NCBI RefSeq assembly: GCF_047948215.1 | Contig: NC_134463.1 | Span: forward strand, 96,500,657 to 96,564,656 | Direction of reading: 5' to 3' | DNA from: Lycorma delicatula | Taxonomy: Eukaryota; Arthropoda; Insecta; Hemiptera; Fulgoridae | DNA: 64,000 bases | In this document: positions 23,243-35,542 of the stretch, one piece after another | Numbering within the stretch: position 1 is the first letter of the stretch | Layout: each line of letters opens with the position of its first letter | The notes under the pieces: generated by a model | The model's input: the letters and a program-made list of their open reading frames with translations, nothing else | What the model was told of the DNA's origin: nothing | Databases searched by the model: none | Program-made: the position numbers and the translations under genes

Positions 23243-23427
23243 AGATTTATTAGTACTTCTTCGTTTTCGTAAAGAATTTAAATGAAACAAATAAGGGGAT
23301 CTCGTTCCAGCCGGCATTGTACATGATTCTGCACACACAACTTCTCCTATAGGTTTTGGAGATGTACAGAGACCATTTGATACAAATCTTTTGGATCTTA
23401 ATCGACAGCTTTCTTGTGAAAGAATAC
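23243..23427 (-). CDS. Sclerostin/SOSTDC1-like cystine-knot protein, middle coding exon
   Basis: Codes the last two bases of codon 44 and residues 45-105. The acceptor is GTTTCAAACAG (AG at 23429-23428) and the donor TCT|GTAAGT. It reads ILSQESCRLRSKRFVSNGLC, TSPKPIGEVVCAESC, then a Pro/basic loop ending KRRSTNKS. Cys51, Cys64, Cys75 and Cys79 form the first half of the knot. The order C.L.S.(K).(V/I)S.G.C and (L/V)VCA..C is that of SOSTDC1 and sclerostin. The ring motif is C-A-E-S-C, without the central glycine of the canonical C-x-G-x-C. N103-K-S is a possible N-glycosylation site. The 185-nt length and phases (1 in, 0 out) join exactly to the neighbouring exons. Confidence 0.88.
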
Positions 23428-23927
23428 CTGTTTGAAACAAATTCAATACTTTCTATATTAACAAGTTGTGTAGATATTCCATTTCAATGAAAAAATATAC
23501 AAAATAATAACGATACTCTATTATTCATATCATTCATAGACACTAGTATATTATCAACAGAAATTAAACTGCCATTTATAATTTATATCACGTAAAAAGA
23601 TATCTATTTCTAATAACATATTCCAACAGTTGTATTAGACGTAATACAAGTTGTATCATTTTAGATAATGGAATTGCTAACCTTTAAAATAACAAGTATT
23701 CCATTCGAGGTTTACTTAATAGAATGAGGAATAAAGTAGTTTCGTTTTGTTTTTTTTTTTTCACTGAGCCAAACGTAGTGTTGCACATTAATGATGCAAA
23801 TCCAACCAAAATGCAGGTGATATTCACATCTACAAGTGACATCACTTTATTTACTTTTGTGATTGGCTGTGAAATAACATCTAACACAATATTACCATTT
23901 TCTCTTGTGAAACTATGTTATATAAAC
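23428..23927. other. Intron DNA left of the LINE insertion
   Basis: AT-rich and non-coding. Its last bases (AAACTATGTTATATAAAC, 23910-23927) recur imperfectly after the LINE poly-A tail. Confidence 0.4.
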
Positions 23928-24554
23928 TATATGTGAAAATAGGAGGAGAAAAGATTATGGAGGTAGAAGAATTTTGTTATTTGGGAAGTAGAATTACTAA
24001 AGATGGACAAAGCAGGAGTGATATAAAATGCCGAATAGCACAAGCTAAACGAGCCTTCAGTAAGAAATATAATTTGTTTACTTCAAAAATTAATTTAAAT
24101 GTCAGGAAAAGATTTTTGAAAGTATATGTTTGGAGTGTCGCTTTATATGGAAGTGAAACTTGGACAATCTGAGTATCTGAGAAGAAAAGATTAGAAGCTT
24201 TTGAAATGTGGTGCTATAGGAGAATGTTAAAAATCAGATGGGTGGATAAAGTGACAAATGAAGAGGTATTGCGGCAAATAGATGATGAAAGAATCATTTG
24301 GAAAAATATAGTTAAAAGAAGAGACAGACTTATAGGCCACATACTAAGGCATCCTGGAATAGTCGCTTAAATATTGGAAGGACAGGTAGAAGGGAAAAAT
24401 TGTGTAGTCAGGCCACGTTTGGAATATGTAAAACAAATTGTTAGGGATCTAGGATGTAGAGGGTATACTGAAATGAAACAACTAGTACTAGATAGGGAAT
24501 CTTGGAGAGCTGCATCAAACCAGTCAAATGACTGAAGACAAAAAAAAAATAAAT
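23928..24554 (+). mobile_element. 5'-truncated LINE (same family as 52124-52830), C-terminal part
   Basis: Codes the region after the reverse transcriptase catalytic motifs: GGEKIMEVEEFCYLGSRITK, DGQSRSDIKCRIAQAKRAFS, then RFLKVYVWSVALYGSETWTI and a premature stop at 24170-24172. The same frame continues: FEMWCYRRMLKIRWVDKVTN, KRRDRLIGHILRHPG and ESWRAASNQSND, ending in a stop. The 3' end is CAAATGACTGAAGACA plus an A run. Imperfect duplication of AAACTATGTTATATAAA on both sides (23910-23927 and 24555-24572) fits target-primed reverse transcription. It sits in the large intron between the first and middle sclerostin-like exons. Confidence 0.88.
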
Positions 24555-24572
24555 AAACTATATTATATAAAA

Positions 24573-27250
24573 TGCACTGTTTCATATTGTATAGTTTTAT
24601 ACGAATTATATATGCTTTTTAACATATTTTTTTTATTGTGTTCAGATTATTTACCTAATATAAACATATTAATGTGATGCAATATAGATTTTTTTAAATT
24701 GTTTTATAGCTACTAACATAGATGCAGTCATTAAAAATTGTGTGTTGAACCTAGGTTCTGACGTTAGTGTCAATAATAGAATTTGATTCATTTTTCTAAA
24801 TATAGAATTCAGACACTACAGAAATTCAAAATCAGTTGTTTATAATAATACAAAAATGGTTTTGAGTACTAGAAAAATCTCAAAAGTATACCAAATTATC
24901 TGTGTTTTTTTTGTTGTTTTCCATAAAATTCTATTTTTAAAATTAGAAGCGATTAGTGTCCCAAGTGATATCAAATAAGATGCCCAGTTTCTAGAACTGT
25001 TACACTAGGAGAGTGTTCAGATTTGAAGATACCTGTACATTTACTTCAAAGTTAATGAGAAAAAAGGACTTTTAATAAAGAATTGAGTCCTAATTTGAAA
25101 TAAACTCTAATGCAAAAATTTTATACAACTTTTTGTTTAAGATTAATGTATTTCATAATTTGAAACGTATTCTAACTTATTAGAAAATAATTAGATCTTG
25201 CTGTTGTTAATGAAAATCTTACAATTATTTGAAATTTACACACATTTCTGTTAATCCAATGCTAATATCCTAGTTCTTAATCTTTGTAAAACTAATGTTA
25301 TTCAGTTAACAACATTAATTATGGAATCAAAAAAAAAAAAAAATGGTTAAAAACAATTTAATTTGCAGAAGGTGAAGTAATTGCTAATAATAATATATAG
25401 AAATTCCGTACTCTTATTATTGTAATTGTATAGGTTTCATTTCGGTAGAAACAGAAATTTAATTTACATGTTAATAAATAAAAAGCCGGAAAAATGTTAC
25501 ATAACTTTCCTGGTTTTATCCTTGAATATTTTTATTTCAAAACAGTATGGTGTTTTAAAATATTTAATTATACAGTATTTTGAGTACAATTGCAAAAAAA
25601 AATTGGATTCGATTTTTCCTCCCTCATTACCTGAAAAGTTATGTAATATAAGAGAATAATTGAGTAAAAAGTCAATTTTAGTAAAAAGTTTGAGTCCCAT
25701 TTGACCCCCCCTTGCTTGAAAGATACCTCAAATAACTCTTTTAATAACAGTCGCAGATTGTAAAACAGATAAAGTATCAGATAATGTAAATTTTTTTAAG
25801 TTTGGATCATGTAGATTCTTAACTTGGGTCCCGTGAGATCTCACATTTTGTTAAAGATTCCCATGCCGTTAGATATTTATGGATTTTCAATTTTGAAAAT
25901 TAAAATACAATTGATATTTTAAATACAATTCCCGATCATTCAGCCCCTTAATTTTTGAAGTTTAAAAATTAATTATTTATTTTAATAAGTTGGCTCGATT
26001 TGGTGTAATGTTATTTATATTTAATAAGGGTAAAAAAATATTTTATTTTATTAAAAAAATTGATACTGTGATACACTCTTGTTTGAGGGATCATAAAATC
26101 AAGCCAAGGGTGGGAGATATATAGCCAAATATTTAAGACAAATTTTAACTTTTTTGGTCAAGTTTTTGAGATATGAAACAAAAAGTGTATAGATTATTTT
26201 GAACATCCCTTTTGCTTCTAAATGTGATTAAATTAAAATTTTTGAATTTTAAATAACTTAATAAGTACTTTCATCGTAATAAAGTTCAATTTTCTTTGAC
26301 TGCCATAAAATATTCAAAATGACATAAATAACCACTTTTTTTTTTATTTTGCCCAAAATTTAACGTCATCGATGTCCCATGTATAGAAGTTTTTTGAAAG
26401 ATTTTTTAAGGATATTGAGCTAGTCCAGAGATATTAATCAAAATACAGCTCAACACTCAAACATACATAAACATACATCTTTCAGAAATTTCAATAACTT
26501 TTATTTTTTGGACAAGTGGTGTTGAAATGTCAGCATTTGAAAAAACACTGATACTCAAAGTTTAGGCTGATTGCTGTACTTTCCTTTCATAGGTGTGTCT
26601 GAAGCAGCAATAGAACTATAGTTGGGAAAGTAAAAATCTTATTTCAAGTCCATATTATAAAAAAAAGGAGTTTTTAATAAAAATATTCTTAGTCCATTTA
26701 TTAGGTACAAAATTTATTTTATTTGGTTTATTACAGAAATAAAATTGTAGTACTTAAACCATTATTATGGAATGTATATCACTTAAACAAATTTTTAAGT
26801 ATAAATGATGAATTATTCATAATTTATAAATTTTTGTTTATAATTTCATTAATTTTTTATTACAAAGTAGTAGCTTTATTATATAACAGTAGATTATAAA
26901 AATTATAAGAGTAAAATTATAAAAATAGCAGAATAGTTCATTTTATTTCAATGACCAGTAAATAGCTTTAAATGTCTTTTCAATTTAATAATTGACTATA
27001 TATTTTTTTAAATTTATCATTTAAAAAAATGTAATTGTGCCGAAAGAAGCAGAGATCTCTGAAAAAAGTCAATTAAGGCAAAAAAGTGGTAAGTGGTAAG
27101 ATTTTAATTAGTTTTTATAAATTAATTATTTCTTTGTTCTCAATTTTTATATTGTTAAAAACAATAATTTTTAAATGACTTTGTAATATATTTTGACTAA
27201 AAAAGAATTTAAATGTAAAGTTGTTAAAACCCACTAAATATAATTGTTCC
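24573..27250. other. Intron DNA, AT-rich, nothing recognised
   Basis: Homopolymers (25329-25343) and AT-rich tracts only. 25800-26500 has a texture like other transposon tails in the window, but I could not align it to any. Confidence 0.35.
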
Positions 27251-27430
27251 ATTCCACTTGTGCCGTTGGGTGCTGCTACCTAGCAGGGACTAGAGGCCCC
27301 ACGGCAAGCTTAGTCAGGCGATCAGATCATGCTACGTCCTATGTCATAAGGCCCCAGGGAGTGGTCATTATGAGGTAGCGACTTTCATTCGGAGCTCGAA
27401 TCTGCAAAGAGCAGTCATGTTCCATATTCA
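27251..27430. repeat. Short GC-richer block of unknown origin
   Basis: About 180 bp of clearly higher GC (for example GCTGCTACCTAGCAGGGAC and GGCCCCAGGGAGTGG) inside very AT-rich intron. It is non-coding in all frames. It is probably a transposon piece. Next to it (27440-27492) is an AT-rich imperfect palindrome built on TAATATACTTAT. Confidence 0.35.
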
Positions 27431-27804
27431 GTCCAGATGTTTAATAATATACTTATTAATATACATAAGTATATTAATATACTTATGTTATTCAGTTTAA
27501 TTATATGTTAAGTTATACATTATATGTTTTATTAAGTTCAATTACACGTTATCGCAATGTCAAGACGACAAGTAATTAAATAACAATTCAATAAGCAACA
27601 AGGTGTTGTTTCAATTCATCACCTATGAAAATACAGTCCAACCTCGGTCTAAAATCTACCACAGCGTGCTAACGGTCTTCAGGTGAGATTGATTTAACAA
27701 TCATATACCTTTCTTGTAACGTTATACAAATTTAGAAACTGCCACTTAGATTTACTTATTTCCAATGTTTATATTCATATATAAATTCTTTACTTTACCT
27801 TCTA

Positions 27805-28610
27805 GTACTACTGCGGAGTTATAGCTTCAGAAGGGAAGGTATTGTAATCAGTCCTATTTGAGCATATGCGGTTTTCACCCGATCTTGATGTTTTGACACC
27901 AAGGAACCCACAAAACCAAAAAACTGGATGGAAATTTTCTGGGTTTTAATGTTCAGTGTCTGCCTCTAAATCACCTTATATCTCCAGAACTACTGGATCG
28001 ATTTTGACCAACCTTGGTCAGATTACTTCTATATATGGAACATCAATGCCATTAAATTTTCAACTTAAAAGGTCAAGAGGGTGAGGCTGTAGAGCAAGGT
28101 CACCCTCAGTATATCGAGATTTGTCTAATTTAAGTCATGATTTTCTGAGACTTATTTGTTATCGATTGAAAATAACAATATTTGCAAAAAAATTTTTTCA
28201 AAATCACACCCCCACCCCAAAAAATGTTGTAGTCGTCTGCTCTTTTGTCACAGGTGAGTGGTAGAATTAAATGTATGATATTTAAAATGTAAAAAAGTAA
28301 CTTTGTCAGGCTGGGTCTCAAACTTGATCGCCTGGTTGACTCGGTACCTGGTGCGTTAAGCCTTGTGCTTGCCAACCATACAAGGGAAATTTGTTCTATG
28401 TAAGTTGTGAAATTACATTAGTTTAGTTAGTGCCGACCATCACCGATAGTACTGTCACATCCACGCAAATTAAATATGATATGTGATCATGCTTTAATTA
28501 GAATTATTGAATTAAATAAATGAAAAAATATGTTTAAATAAATGATAAATATTTTTAAATTAAGCTGTGTGTGTAAGTCATGCATCAGAAACACCTGGAA
28601 TGCAGTGTTA
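27805..28610 (-). repeat. Pol III-type repeat S2, copy 1
   Basis: About 800 bp that align along their length with 48020-48845 and, inverted, with 36415-37015. On the - strand there is a tRNA-like head: a degenerate box A (TGGTTGGCAAGCACAAGGC region near 28358-28376) and a box B-like GTTTGAGACCC near 28313-28323. The long body, including the CTACTGGATCGATTTTGACC block, makes it longer than a typical SINE. No coding frame was found. Confidence 0.6.
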
Positions 28611-30020
28611 GCTGCTTGGTAGGAAAGTGCTACAATTGTGTTGTCACATTTTAAACTCTACACATTTAAATGATGCATTAAAAATATTTTACAACAGATA
28701 AAGCATGAATTACAAAAATATCCTGTTATTAAAAAAATTCCTTTCTTACAAAATTATTTACTGAGAATCAGGTTGACAGTGTGTTTAAACATCTGTTTGG
28801 ACTTAAAACATAATAGTTGCATGTACATATGTATAATTTGGATAATTTTGTTCTTCTTAACAGACAGAATGTAATTATTTATTTATTTATTGTTATTAAT
28901 ATGATTTCTGTGATTTTAAAAACGTATAAAAATTAAAAATTTTCTAGGTTCTATAATTTTTTTGTTATAATATGTACAAAAAGCAGAAGATGTTGCAGTG
29001 TAGTAAGACACACAACATCTCTCTTAGTAATGTTGACGAATTATGATTTCCAGTTTATGAGATTTTTTGTTGATGTAGTCATCATACAGTTTAATGAAAA
29101 TGCTTCATTACTGGAAAAAAAAGATTTTTAATGATAATTAAAAAAAAAAAATTAAATAATTTTTATTTAGGCGGCCAATATCTGCACCGATCAATCCGAT
29201 CTGTAAATTCTAAAATAAGATTATCTTTGTCTATATTTAAACAGTTAGATATTAAAATAGATGTGAGGACAAGCGTATAAAAAAAGAAAAAACAAGTGTA
29301 TAACATGATGACAAATTCTTAAATTAAGCAGCGTAGCAAATTTTTGCTTATTCATCTTTTAAAATATAATTAAATATTGTCACTTAGTTATTTTGTTTGT
29401 TAATTACTTGTTTTAAATAACATCTGAACTATTCAGATACTTAAATGAAGAGTCAGTTCTTTTTTTATAAGTGATTTTTGTTTTAAATTACTTTTTTTAA
29501 TGCTTTGGTAAATGTCATTCTAAAACAAATAACTATATTTAAGCTAATGTTGAGTCATATTCTTTGAGTCGCTATACTTTGTTGTTTAAAATGCTAGTTG
29601 TATGTTCACGTACACACACAAACGCAAAGCAGAAAGAGTGATTTTATACCGTTAGTCATTTGAGTTTATTTACACATTTTAAGTATACTAGTGGTATTAA
29701 AATTTTGTGCTTGTACATTATGATGCAGCATTTTCATGACAATAATTGTTATCGAGTACATAATGGAAGTTCATTACCTTATTATTGTGGTTTATCTACT
29801 TTTCTTTTTGTAAAAATTCCTAAAATAATACACATTCAGAGAATATGAAATCATTTTTTGAAGGCGTATAACTTCTACTGTTACAAACTCACTCACTCAG
29901 AATTATTTTTTTAATGTAATTTAGTTTATAAAACTTAAAAGAAATGTTAAAATTTGTTTATAATTTTTAATATAAATAACTAGTTATACCAAAACCATAC
30001 CAAACCCTCGTTATTTTCTT
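28611..30020. other. Intron DNA, AT-rich, nothing recognised
   Basis: A-runs and TTTATT repeats only. No splice-paired open frames or repeat relationships were found. Confidence 0.35.
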
Positions 30021-31370
30021 TTCTTTAATTTTAAATCTGAAGTTTGCTTCTTTTTATTATCTTTATGTTGTCAGTTTTGTTTCGTAAATCTTCTATTGTG
30101 ATTTCTAGTTTTTGCATATCTTGTTTAATTTCGGTGATCCAGGTCAGTGTTTTGGACATTTTCCAGTATTTCTCGACTAGTTTCCCGATGAGCCTGTTCG
30201 GTTCTGTTCTTATTATGTGTTCAAAGAAGGAGATTCTTTTCTTACTAAAGTAGTCTACAGCTGGTTCTACGTGTTTATGTACCTCTTGGTTTTGTATGAG
30301 TCTCCATTCTCCCCCATCAGTAAGTTGTCTTTTATTTATGCACGTTCTTAGAATTCTTCTTTTTATTCTTTGCATCTCTGCTGAGTAGGAAATGTTGGAT
30401 CTTAATTTGAAGAGTGTTTCGCTTCCATATGATATTACAGGTCTGATTACAGTTTTGTAATGTTTGAGTTTGGTATCTATTGAGATGCATCTTTTGTTAT
30501 ATGTTGTGTCGATGGTATTTTGTGCATAACTGAGCTTTTGTGTTCTTTTTTCCAGTTTAGGTTTTTTTGAGGTCATGTGTGATATTTTCTCCTAAATATT
30601 TAAATCGCTTAACTAGCTTGACTTTGTGTTCGTTTATGATTATGTGGTTCAGTACCAGGGGATTTATGGCCATTATTCCAGTCTTTTCATATGATATTCT
30701 TAGGCCTATTTTTCCTGTTAGTTCTTCCAATGTAGTTACTTGGATTCTAGCTTCTGTGGTGTTATTGGCTAGAAACACTAGGTCATCTGCAAATCCTAGA
30801 CAGTTTACTTTGATATGGTTTACATGTTTCAATTGTTACGTGAGGTGGGTCTTTTTTGTTCCATTCTCTCATTACATATTCTAGGGCGCAGTTGAAGAGC
30901 AGTAAGGATAGTCCATCTCCTTGTTTTAAATCTGTTTTGATTAGGAATGGTTCTGATGTTTCTCTGAATTTTTTTTTGGAGCATGTCAGTTAACGTGAGT
31001 TGTATCATTTTTACTAGTTTCGAATGTATTCCTATGTTTCTTAGTATTTTCAGTATTGATGGTCTATAAATACTGTCGTAGGCTTTTTGGAAATCTATGA
31101 ATGATATTAGTAGTCGTCTTCGTTTTATTTTGTGTACATCCATTAATAATTTGAGAGTAATTATTTGTTCAGGAAAGCTTCTCCACGGTCTAAATCCCCC
31201 CTTGATATTCTCCCAGTTCATTTTCGAGTTGATTTTTTATTTTATTCAGTATTATTCTTGAGAGTATTTTATATGTGCAATCTAATTGTGAAATTCCTCT
31301 GTAGTTTTTGGGGTTGATTTTGTCAAATGTTACTACTTTTCGAATTTTACTTGTAAAAAATGTTTGCTCT
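30020..31370 (-). mobile_element. Non-LTR retrotransposon: reverse transcriptase to C-terminus, frameshifted
   Basis: Read on the - strand from 31370: NYRGISQLDCTYKILSRIIL, then GGFRPWRSFPEQIITLKLLM and LLISFIDFQKAYDSIYRPSI (motif A with F-x-D), a frameshift near 30920, and NCLGFADDLVFLANNTTEAR (motif C, F-A-D-D). After it come FKYLGENITHDL, KLKHYKTVIRPVISYGSETL, RRILRTCINKRQ and KRISFFEHIIRTEPNRLIGK. The order reverse transcriptase, then the YGSETL/RRI and FFxHIIR blocks is typical of insect non-LTR elements. The endonuclease part is absent (5' truncation). Several stops and shifts make it dead. The clade is not assigned. It lies in the largest sclerostin-like intron. Confidence 0.88.
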
Positions 31371-32950
31371 GTTGTAATTTGAAATTAAAGCCTTAAAATA
31401 AAATACTTTATATACTTAGTGGTAACTTTTAAAAATGTCATGAAATCTAGAGGTTGAAACTATGTTGCTTATTTAAATCCGATAGATAAATAAATAATTA
31501 CAAAGATTAATTACATTCTTCAAATATATAAAAGAAAAAAAAAACAATGTATATTTTTTTAGACGTAAAGAATAAATTGTAAGAAAAATATTCATATCTA
31601 GTTTAAGTTTAACAAATTTGCTTAAGTAAAGTTTTCTCTGAATCTGATACCTCTTAAATAAAGGCTAAAATAAGAAAAAAAAAATGTTCGAAAATACTTT
31701 TCTTTATTTTAGATTTGAGCTCTATAATTTAAAAAAAATTTAAACATTTATTGATAACTATATATATATATGTACGAAGTACTAACTTCCATTAAGAATC
31801 TGTTTAAATATTTAAACAAAGTGAAAGTACAAAATAACAAAAAACATGCATTCCAATTTTAGGAGGTAGGGGTTTAATTTTTGATTATTTAAATACCCAT
31901 TGTAGGTAACAAATTTACTTTAATAAAGTTTCCTCTAAACTCCAGGTTGAAAATAAATCTGCTCGGACATTTCTATTGGCGTACAGGACATAAGCTTACA
32001 TAAGGCGTATGTAACATAATAAGCGGACATAAGCTTCATTGGCGTATGTATGATTACCTCGCTAATCTCAAATAAAGATGTATCTATTCTGCCCGCAATG
32101 AAGATATCTGCTGTATACGGAATCAGATGAGCTAACTCATTTCTGATAGAATTTCCATAAGGAAGAAGGAGTAATAATTATTGAAAAGTTTGGAAAGAGG
32201 AAGGGGACAATTAATTTGCAGCGAGGCTGTTTCTGATCAGTTTTGAAGTATATAAAAAATTTATTCGGTTAATTTGTGTTTGTCTAAATATCTTTTAGTT
32301 ATATACTTCTGTAAAAGAAGGTTTATGATTTAACCTGTATACAACTTTATTTTAATGCACTCCAAGTCTTTCTTTTTTTGTCAAATGATGGATTTTGATC
32401 ATTTCTTTTTTTATAAAGAAACTTCTTCTGTTCGTCTTGTTTAATGTCTTATTCTAGATAAATTAATAAAAAGCAAATTTTAACGGATAATTTCATTGTC
32501 TGTATCTGTAATTTGTAGAATCTTTTTTTATTGTGTCATCGGCCCAATATTGCTTTATTATTATATGGCATAATATTTTAGCCTGATGAGATAGTAATGT
32601 TTAAAGTATTTTCTGAAGAAAATTCGTTGAAAATTTAACTTATAAATATTTGTATATCTGTAATTAAGAGAGTAAAATACTTTTTAACCGCAGTTCTTTT
32701 TATATATCAAGCTGCACGGATTCTCGATTTTACTTTTTTTTTGCGATCGGCCTTTTTCATATAGGCAACATTTTTGTAGAGGCCTATCTGAATATTAAAT
32801 TAAAAAAATATATTTATATTTTTTTCTTTTTGAAGTATAAATTAAGGGGAATCGTCATTATATTTCTTTTTCGTTTCGGGTCGGTTTCTAATAATCGAAA
32901 TCTTTAAGCCGATTGAAAAAGTATCTTTTAGTTTTTGTCAAAATTTTTTT
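31371..32950. other. Intron DNA at the base-composition boundary
   Basis: CpG becomes visibly more frequent from about 31.4 to 32.7 kb. A small repeat of GGACATAAGCTT (31987-31998 and 32023-32034) with GGCGTA(TG) nearby is the only local structure. No coding. Confidence 0.4.
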
Positions 32951-33830
32951 GTTCGTCCGGTTCGCTAAGGATCATATTGCGTAATAGTTAGAACTTCTTT
33001 TGTTTTCCCAATTTGTTTTCCTTTTTTCACTGTTGTTTTTCTTCCTCGGTCCACTTTCTTCCTATATTCCTCCTATTCTTCTCTGGAAACTTAGGTTCTT
33101 CGATTAATTTTCGAAATCGGTCTCTATTGAAACAGGTTTCTTTTAAGATTTTTAAAGTTTTGATCGTTTTCTACTTTAAACCGGTTGGTTTATATAGTTC
33201 TGCTGTTATAAAAGTTAAATATGTGTTTTGTTAATCTGTTTTTCGCTCGTTTTATATAAATGCACTATAACATTGTAATCTTCTCCGGACGGTGTCTTAT
33301 TTTTTCTGTATTTTTATAAATTTCTGTTTCACTTTTTAGTTTATAAATTCTGTCCTGGTAATTTGGTCCGTATATGTTTCTTAAAATTCCTTTTTCTATT
33401 TTAAAAAGGTTTATCCGAAACATTTTGTAAACACTCAGCGCCATGTAACGTCTCCGGAAGAATAATTTTTTTGTAAAGTCGGAGTTTAGGATTATGTGAA
33501 AGCGATTTTTTGTTATATAAATTTCGTGTTAAGTTGAACGCTATAGAGAGGATGTATTACCGCGTTTTTCCATTTGTCGGAATTTTCTCTTTTTCCAGAT
33601 TTCTTTTATAATGGTTTCCAATTTGGAGCCTAATTCTTCGGTCGCATATTTTAGCATTTTTGCTACTGTACAATCCTCTTCACAAGTTTTGTTAATCCGT
33701 TAAATCTTTATTGATCCGTGTAATTTCGTTTAAATCTGAAGGTTGAGAATTTTCGAATAAAATTAAAAACTTCTTTGGGATCCAGGAAATTTAATATTTT
33801 TTTGTATAATTGGCTAGTCTTCTTAAATTT
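32950..33830 (-). pseudogene. Internally deleted LINE remnant (C-terminal region)
   Basis: On the - strand, short blocks in shifting frames follow the order of a non-LTR polyprotein: TVAKMLKYATEELGSKLETI and IKEIWKKRKF near 33580-33670, then PKLRLYKKIILPETLHGAEC near 33440-33500 and KIEKGILRNIYGPNYQDRIY KLKSETEIYKN near 33310-33410. GRKWTEEEKQQ lies near 33030-33070. The reverse transcriptase centre between the first and second blocks is missing. The tail resembles the remnant at 60770-61250. Confidence 0.6.
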
Positions 33831-33865
33831 TCATCCTTGTTCGTTATTCATTTTCCTTCTGCGGT

Positions 33866-33995
33866 CCTTTCTTTTTCTGTTTAGCCTCCGGAACCACCGT
33901 AAGGTATTACTTCAGAGGATGATGTATATGAATGTAAATGAAGTATAGTCTTGTACAGTCTCAGGTCGACCGTTCCTGAGATGTGTGGTTAATTT
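33866..33995 (-). repeat. tRNA-headed SINE S1, copy a (tail part only)
   Basis: Matches the tail part of the copy at 35241-35526 (blocks TTTAGCCTCCGG, GGTATTACTTCAGAGGATGA and CGTTCCTGAGATG). The tRNA-like head is missing. Same orientation as the other three copies. Confidence 0.7.
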
Positions 33996-35224
33996 TCTGT
34001 CCAATTTTTTTTACTTTTATTTTTATTAGTTAATAATTGTAAAAATAATGAAATTCCAGGTTACCGTAAGCTAAATTAAATTACATTGAAATTTTATTTA
34101 TTAAAATTAATCTTATCAATTTTCTGAATCGTTTTATGTACGGGATATATCATTTATTTATAAGGTTCTACGGATAATTATAAAAATGATTTTAATATAC
34201 ACAATAGTAGGGTTATTAATTGAATAAATAGAAAAAAATTAAATAGACTTTTTTGGTAGCCTGAAAACGTAACGCCAAAAGCGTGTAAACCTGTGTACAA
34301 ACACAGGTTTACGGGAGTTGATACGATCTTTTAATATAATACATCTTTTAATATTAACATCTTTAAATAATACTTCAAATTCTATTCAAACATAGTCGTA
34401 ATTTAGGAATTAAATCGGTTAAAAAAAAATTAATTACAAAGATTTAAAAATAAGTTATCCGCAAAGGTAATATATCTAAAATCCTTACCGAAATATATTA
34501 ATCGCAATAAAAAAAAAAGAACATAAAACAAAATCATTCAAAGGACTTAAATTTCTATAAATAAATATTAAATGGGATTTTTATTATAAGGAACACATTT
34601 AAAAAATATCTGAGCAGTTTGTAGTGTAGTAATTCAGTCGATACGTTTAATTTATGGGGTTTATAAGGCTCCCAAGTGATAATAAATATTAGTACATATA
34701 ATGCAACAATATCGACTGCACTAATGCGTAATAAATAATCCGTAAAATATATTTAAAAAACCGTTAAAATATTAAATTTATAAAATACACTTCCAAATAT
34801 TTAGTTGAAACATATAAATCGTATTTTAAATTGCTATCCAAAAATAATTAGAATAATAGGAGTTGTTAACATCTATAAATTTTTATTAACACAGTTCAAT
34901 CCGGTTCACCGGTATTTTATATTTTCTAGTTCATGTTTGATATTATTAAAACGATTACATTTATGTTTTATGATTACATTTATGTCTTGCTATTATCACT
35001 AGACAGGATATTTGTTACAAATGTAAATAATATAATTACAGTATAATTATTATTAATCTAAAAAAATATTCATGTATACCGGTTTCAGAAAGAAACGGAG
35101 AAAGTTTAGGGATATGTTCTACAAATGAAAATAAAGAAAAAGGTTCATATATACATAGTTTCGGATACGTTTACCTTTCCGAGTTATAGCTTGAAACAAA
35201 TTTCGCCTTTTTCTATAGTCTACC
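33996..35224. other. Intron DNA with one strong hairpin
   Basis: AT-rich and otherwise featureless. A perfect 12-bp stem with a 4-base loop lies at 34285-34312 (GTAAACCTGTGT / ACACAGGTTTAC). Confidence 0.4.
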
Positions 35225-35240
35225 TTTGGAATACAGATCT

Positions 35241-35526
35241 TTCTTTTTCTTGTTTAGCCTTCGGGAATTACCGTTCAGGTATTACTTCAGAGGATGATAT
35301 GTACGAGTGTAAATGAAGTGTGTAGTCTTGTACAGTCTCTTTTCGACCATTCCTCAGATGTCTGGTTAATTGAAACCCAACCACCAAAGAACGTCGGTAT
35401 CCACGATCTAGTATTCAAATCCGTATAAAAGTAACTGCCTTTACTAGGACTTGAACGCTGGAACTCTCGACTTTCAAATCAGCTGATTTGGGAAGACGCG
35501 TTCACCACTTAGACCAACCCGGCGGG
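35241..35526 (-). repeat. tRNA-headed SINE S1, copy b (full, with target duplication)
   Basis: A 286-bp retroposon flanked by a 16-bp duplication with one mismatch (TTTGGAATACAGATCT at 35225-35240, TTTGGAATGCAGATCT at 35527-35542). On the - strand it starts with a tRNA-like head: box A TGGTCTAAGTGGTG (35516-35503) and box B GTTCAAGTCC (35456-35447). It ends in an A-rich tail (CAAGAAAAAGAAA near 35241-35253). Length, Pol III boxes, tail and duplication together make a SINE. Confidence 0.9.
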
Positions 35527-35542
35527 TTTGGAATGCAGATCT

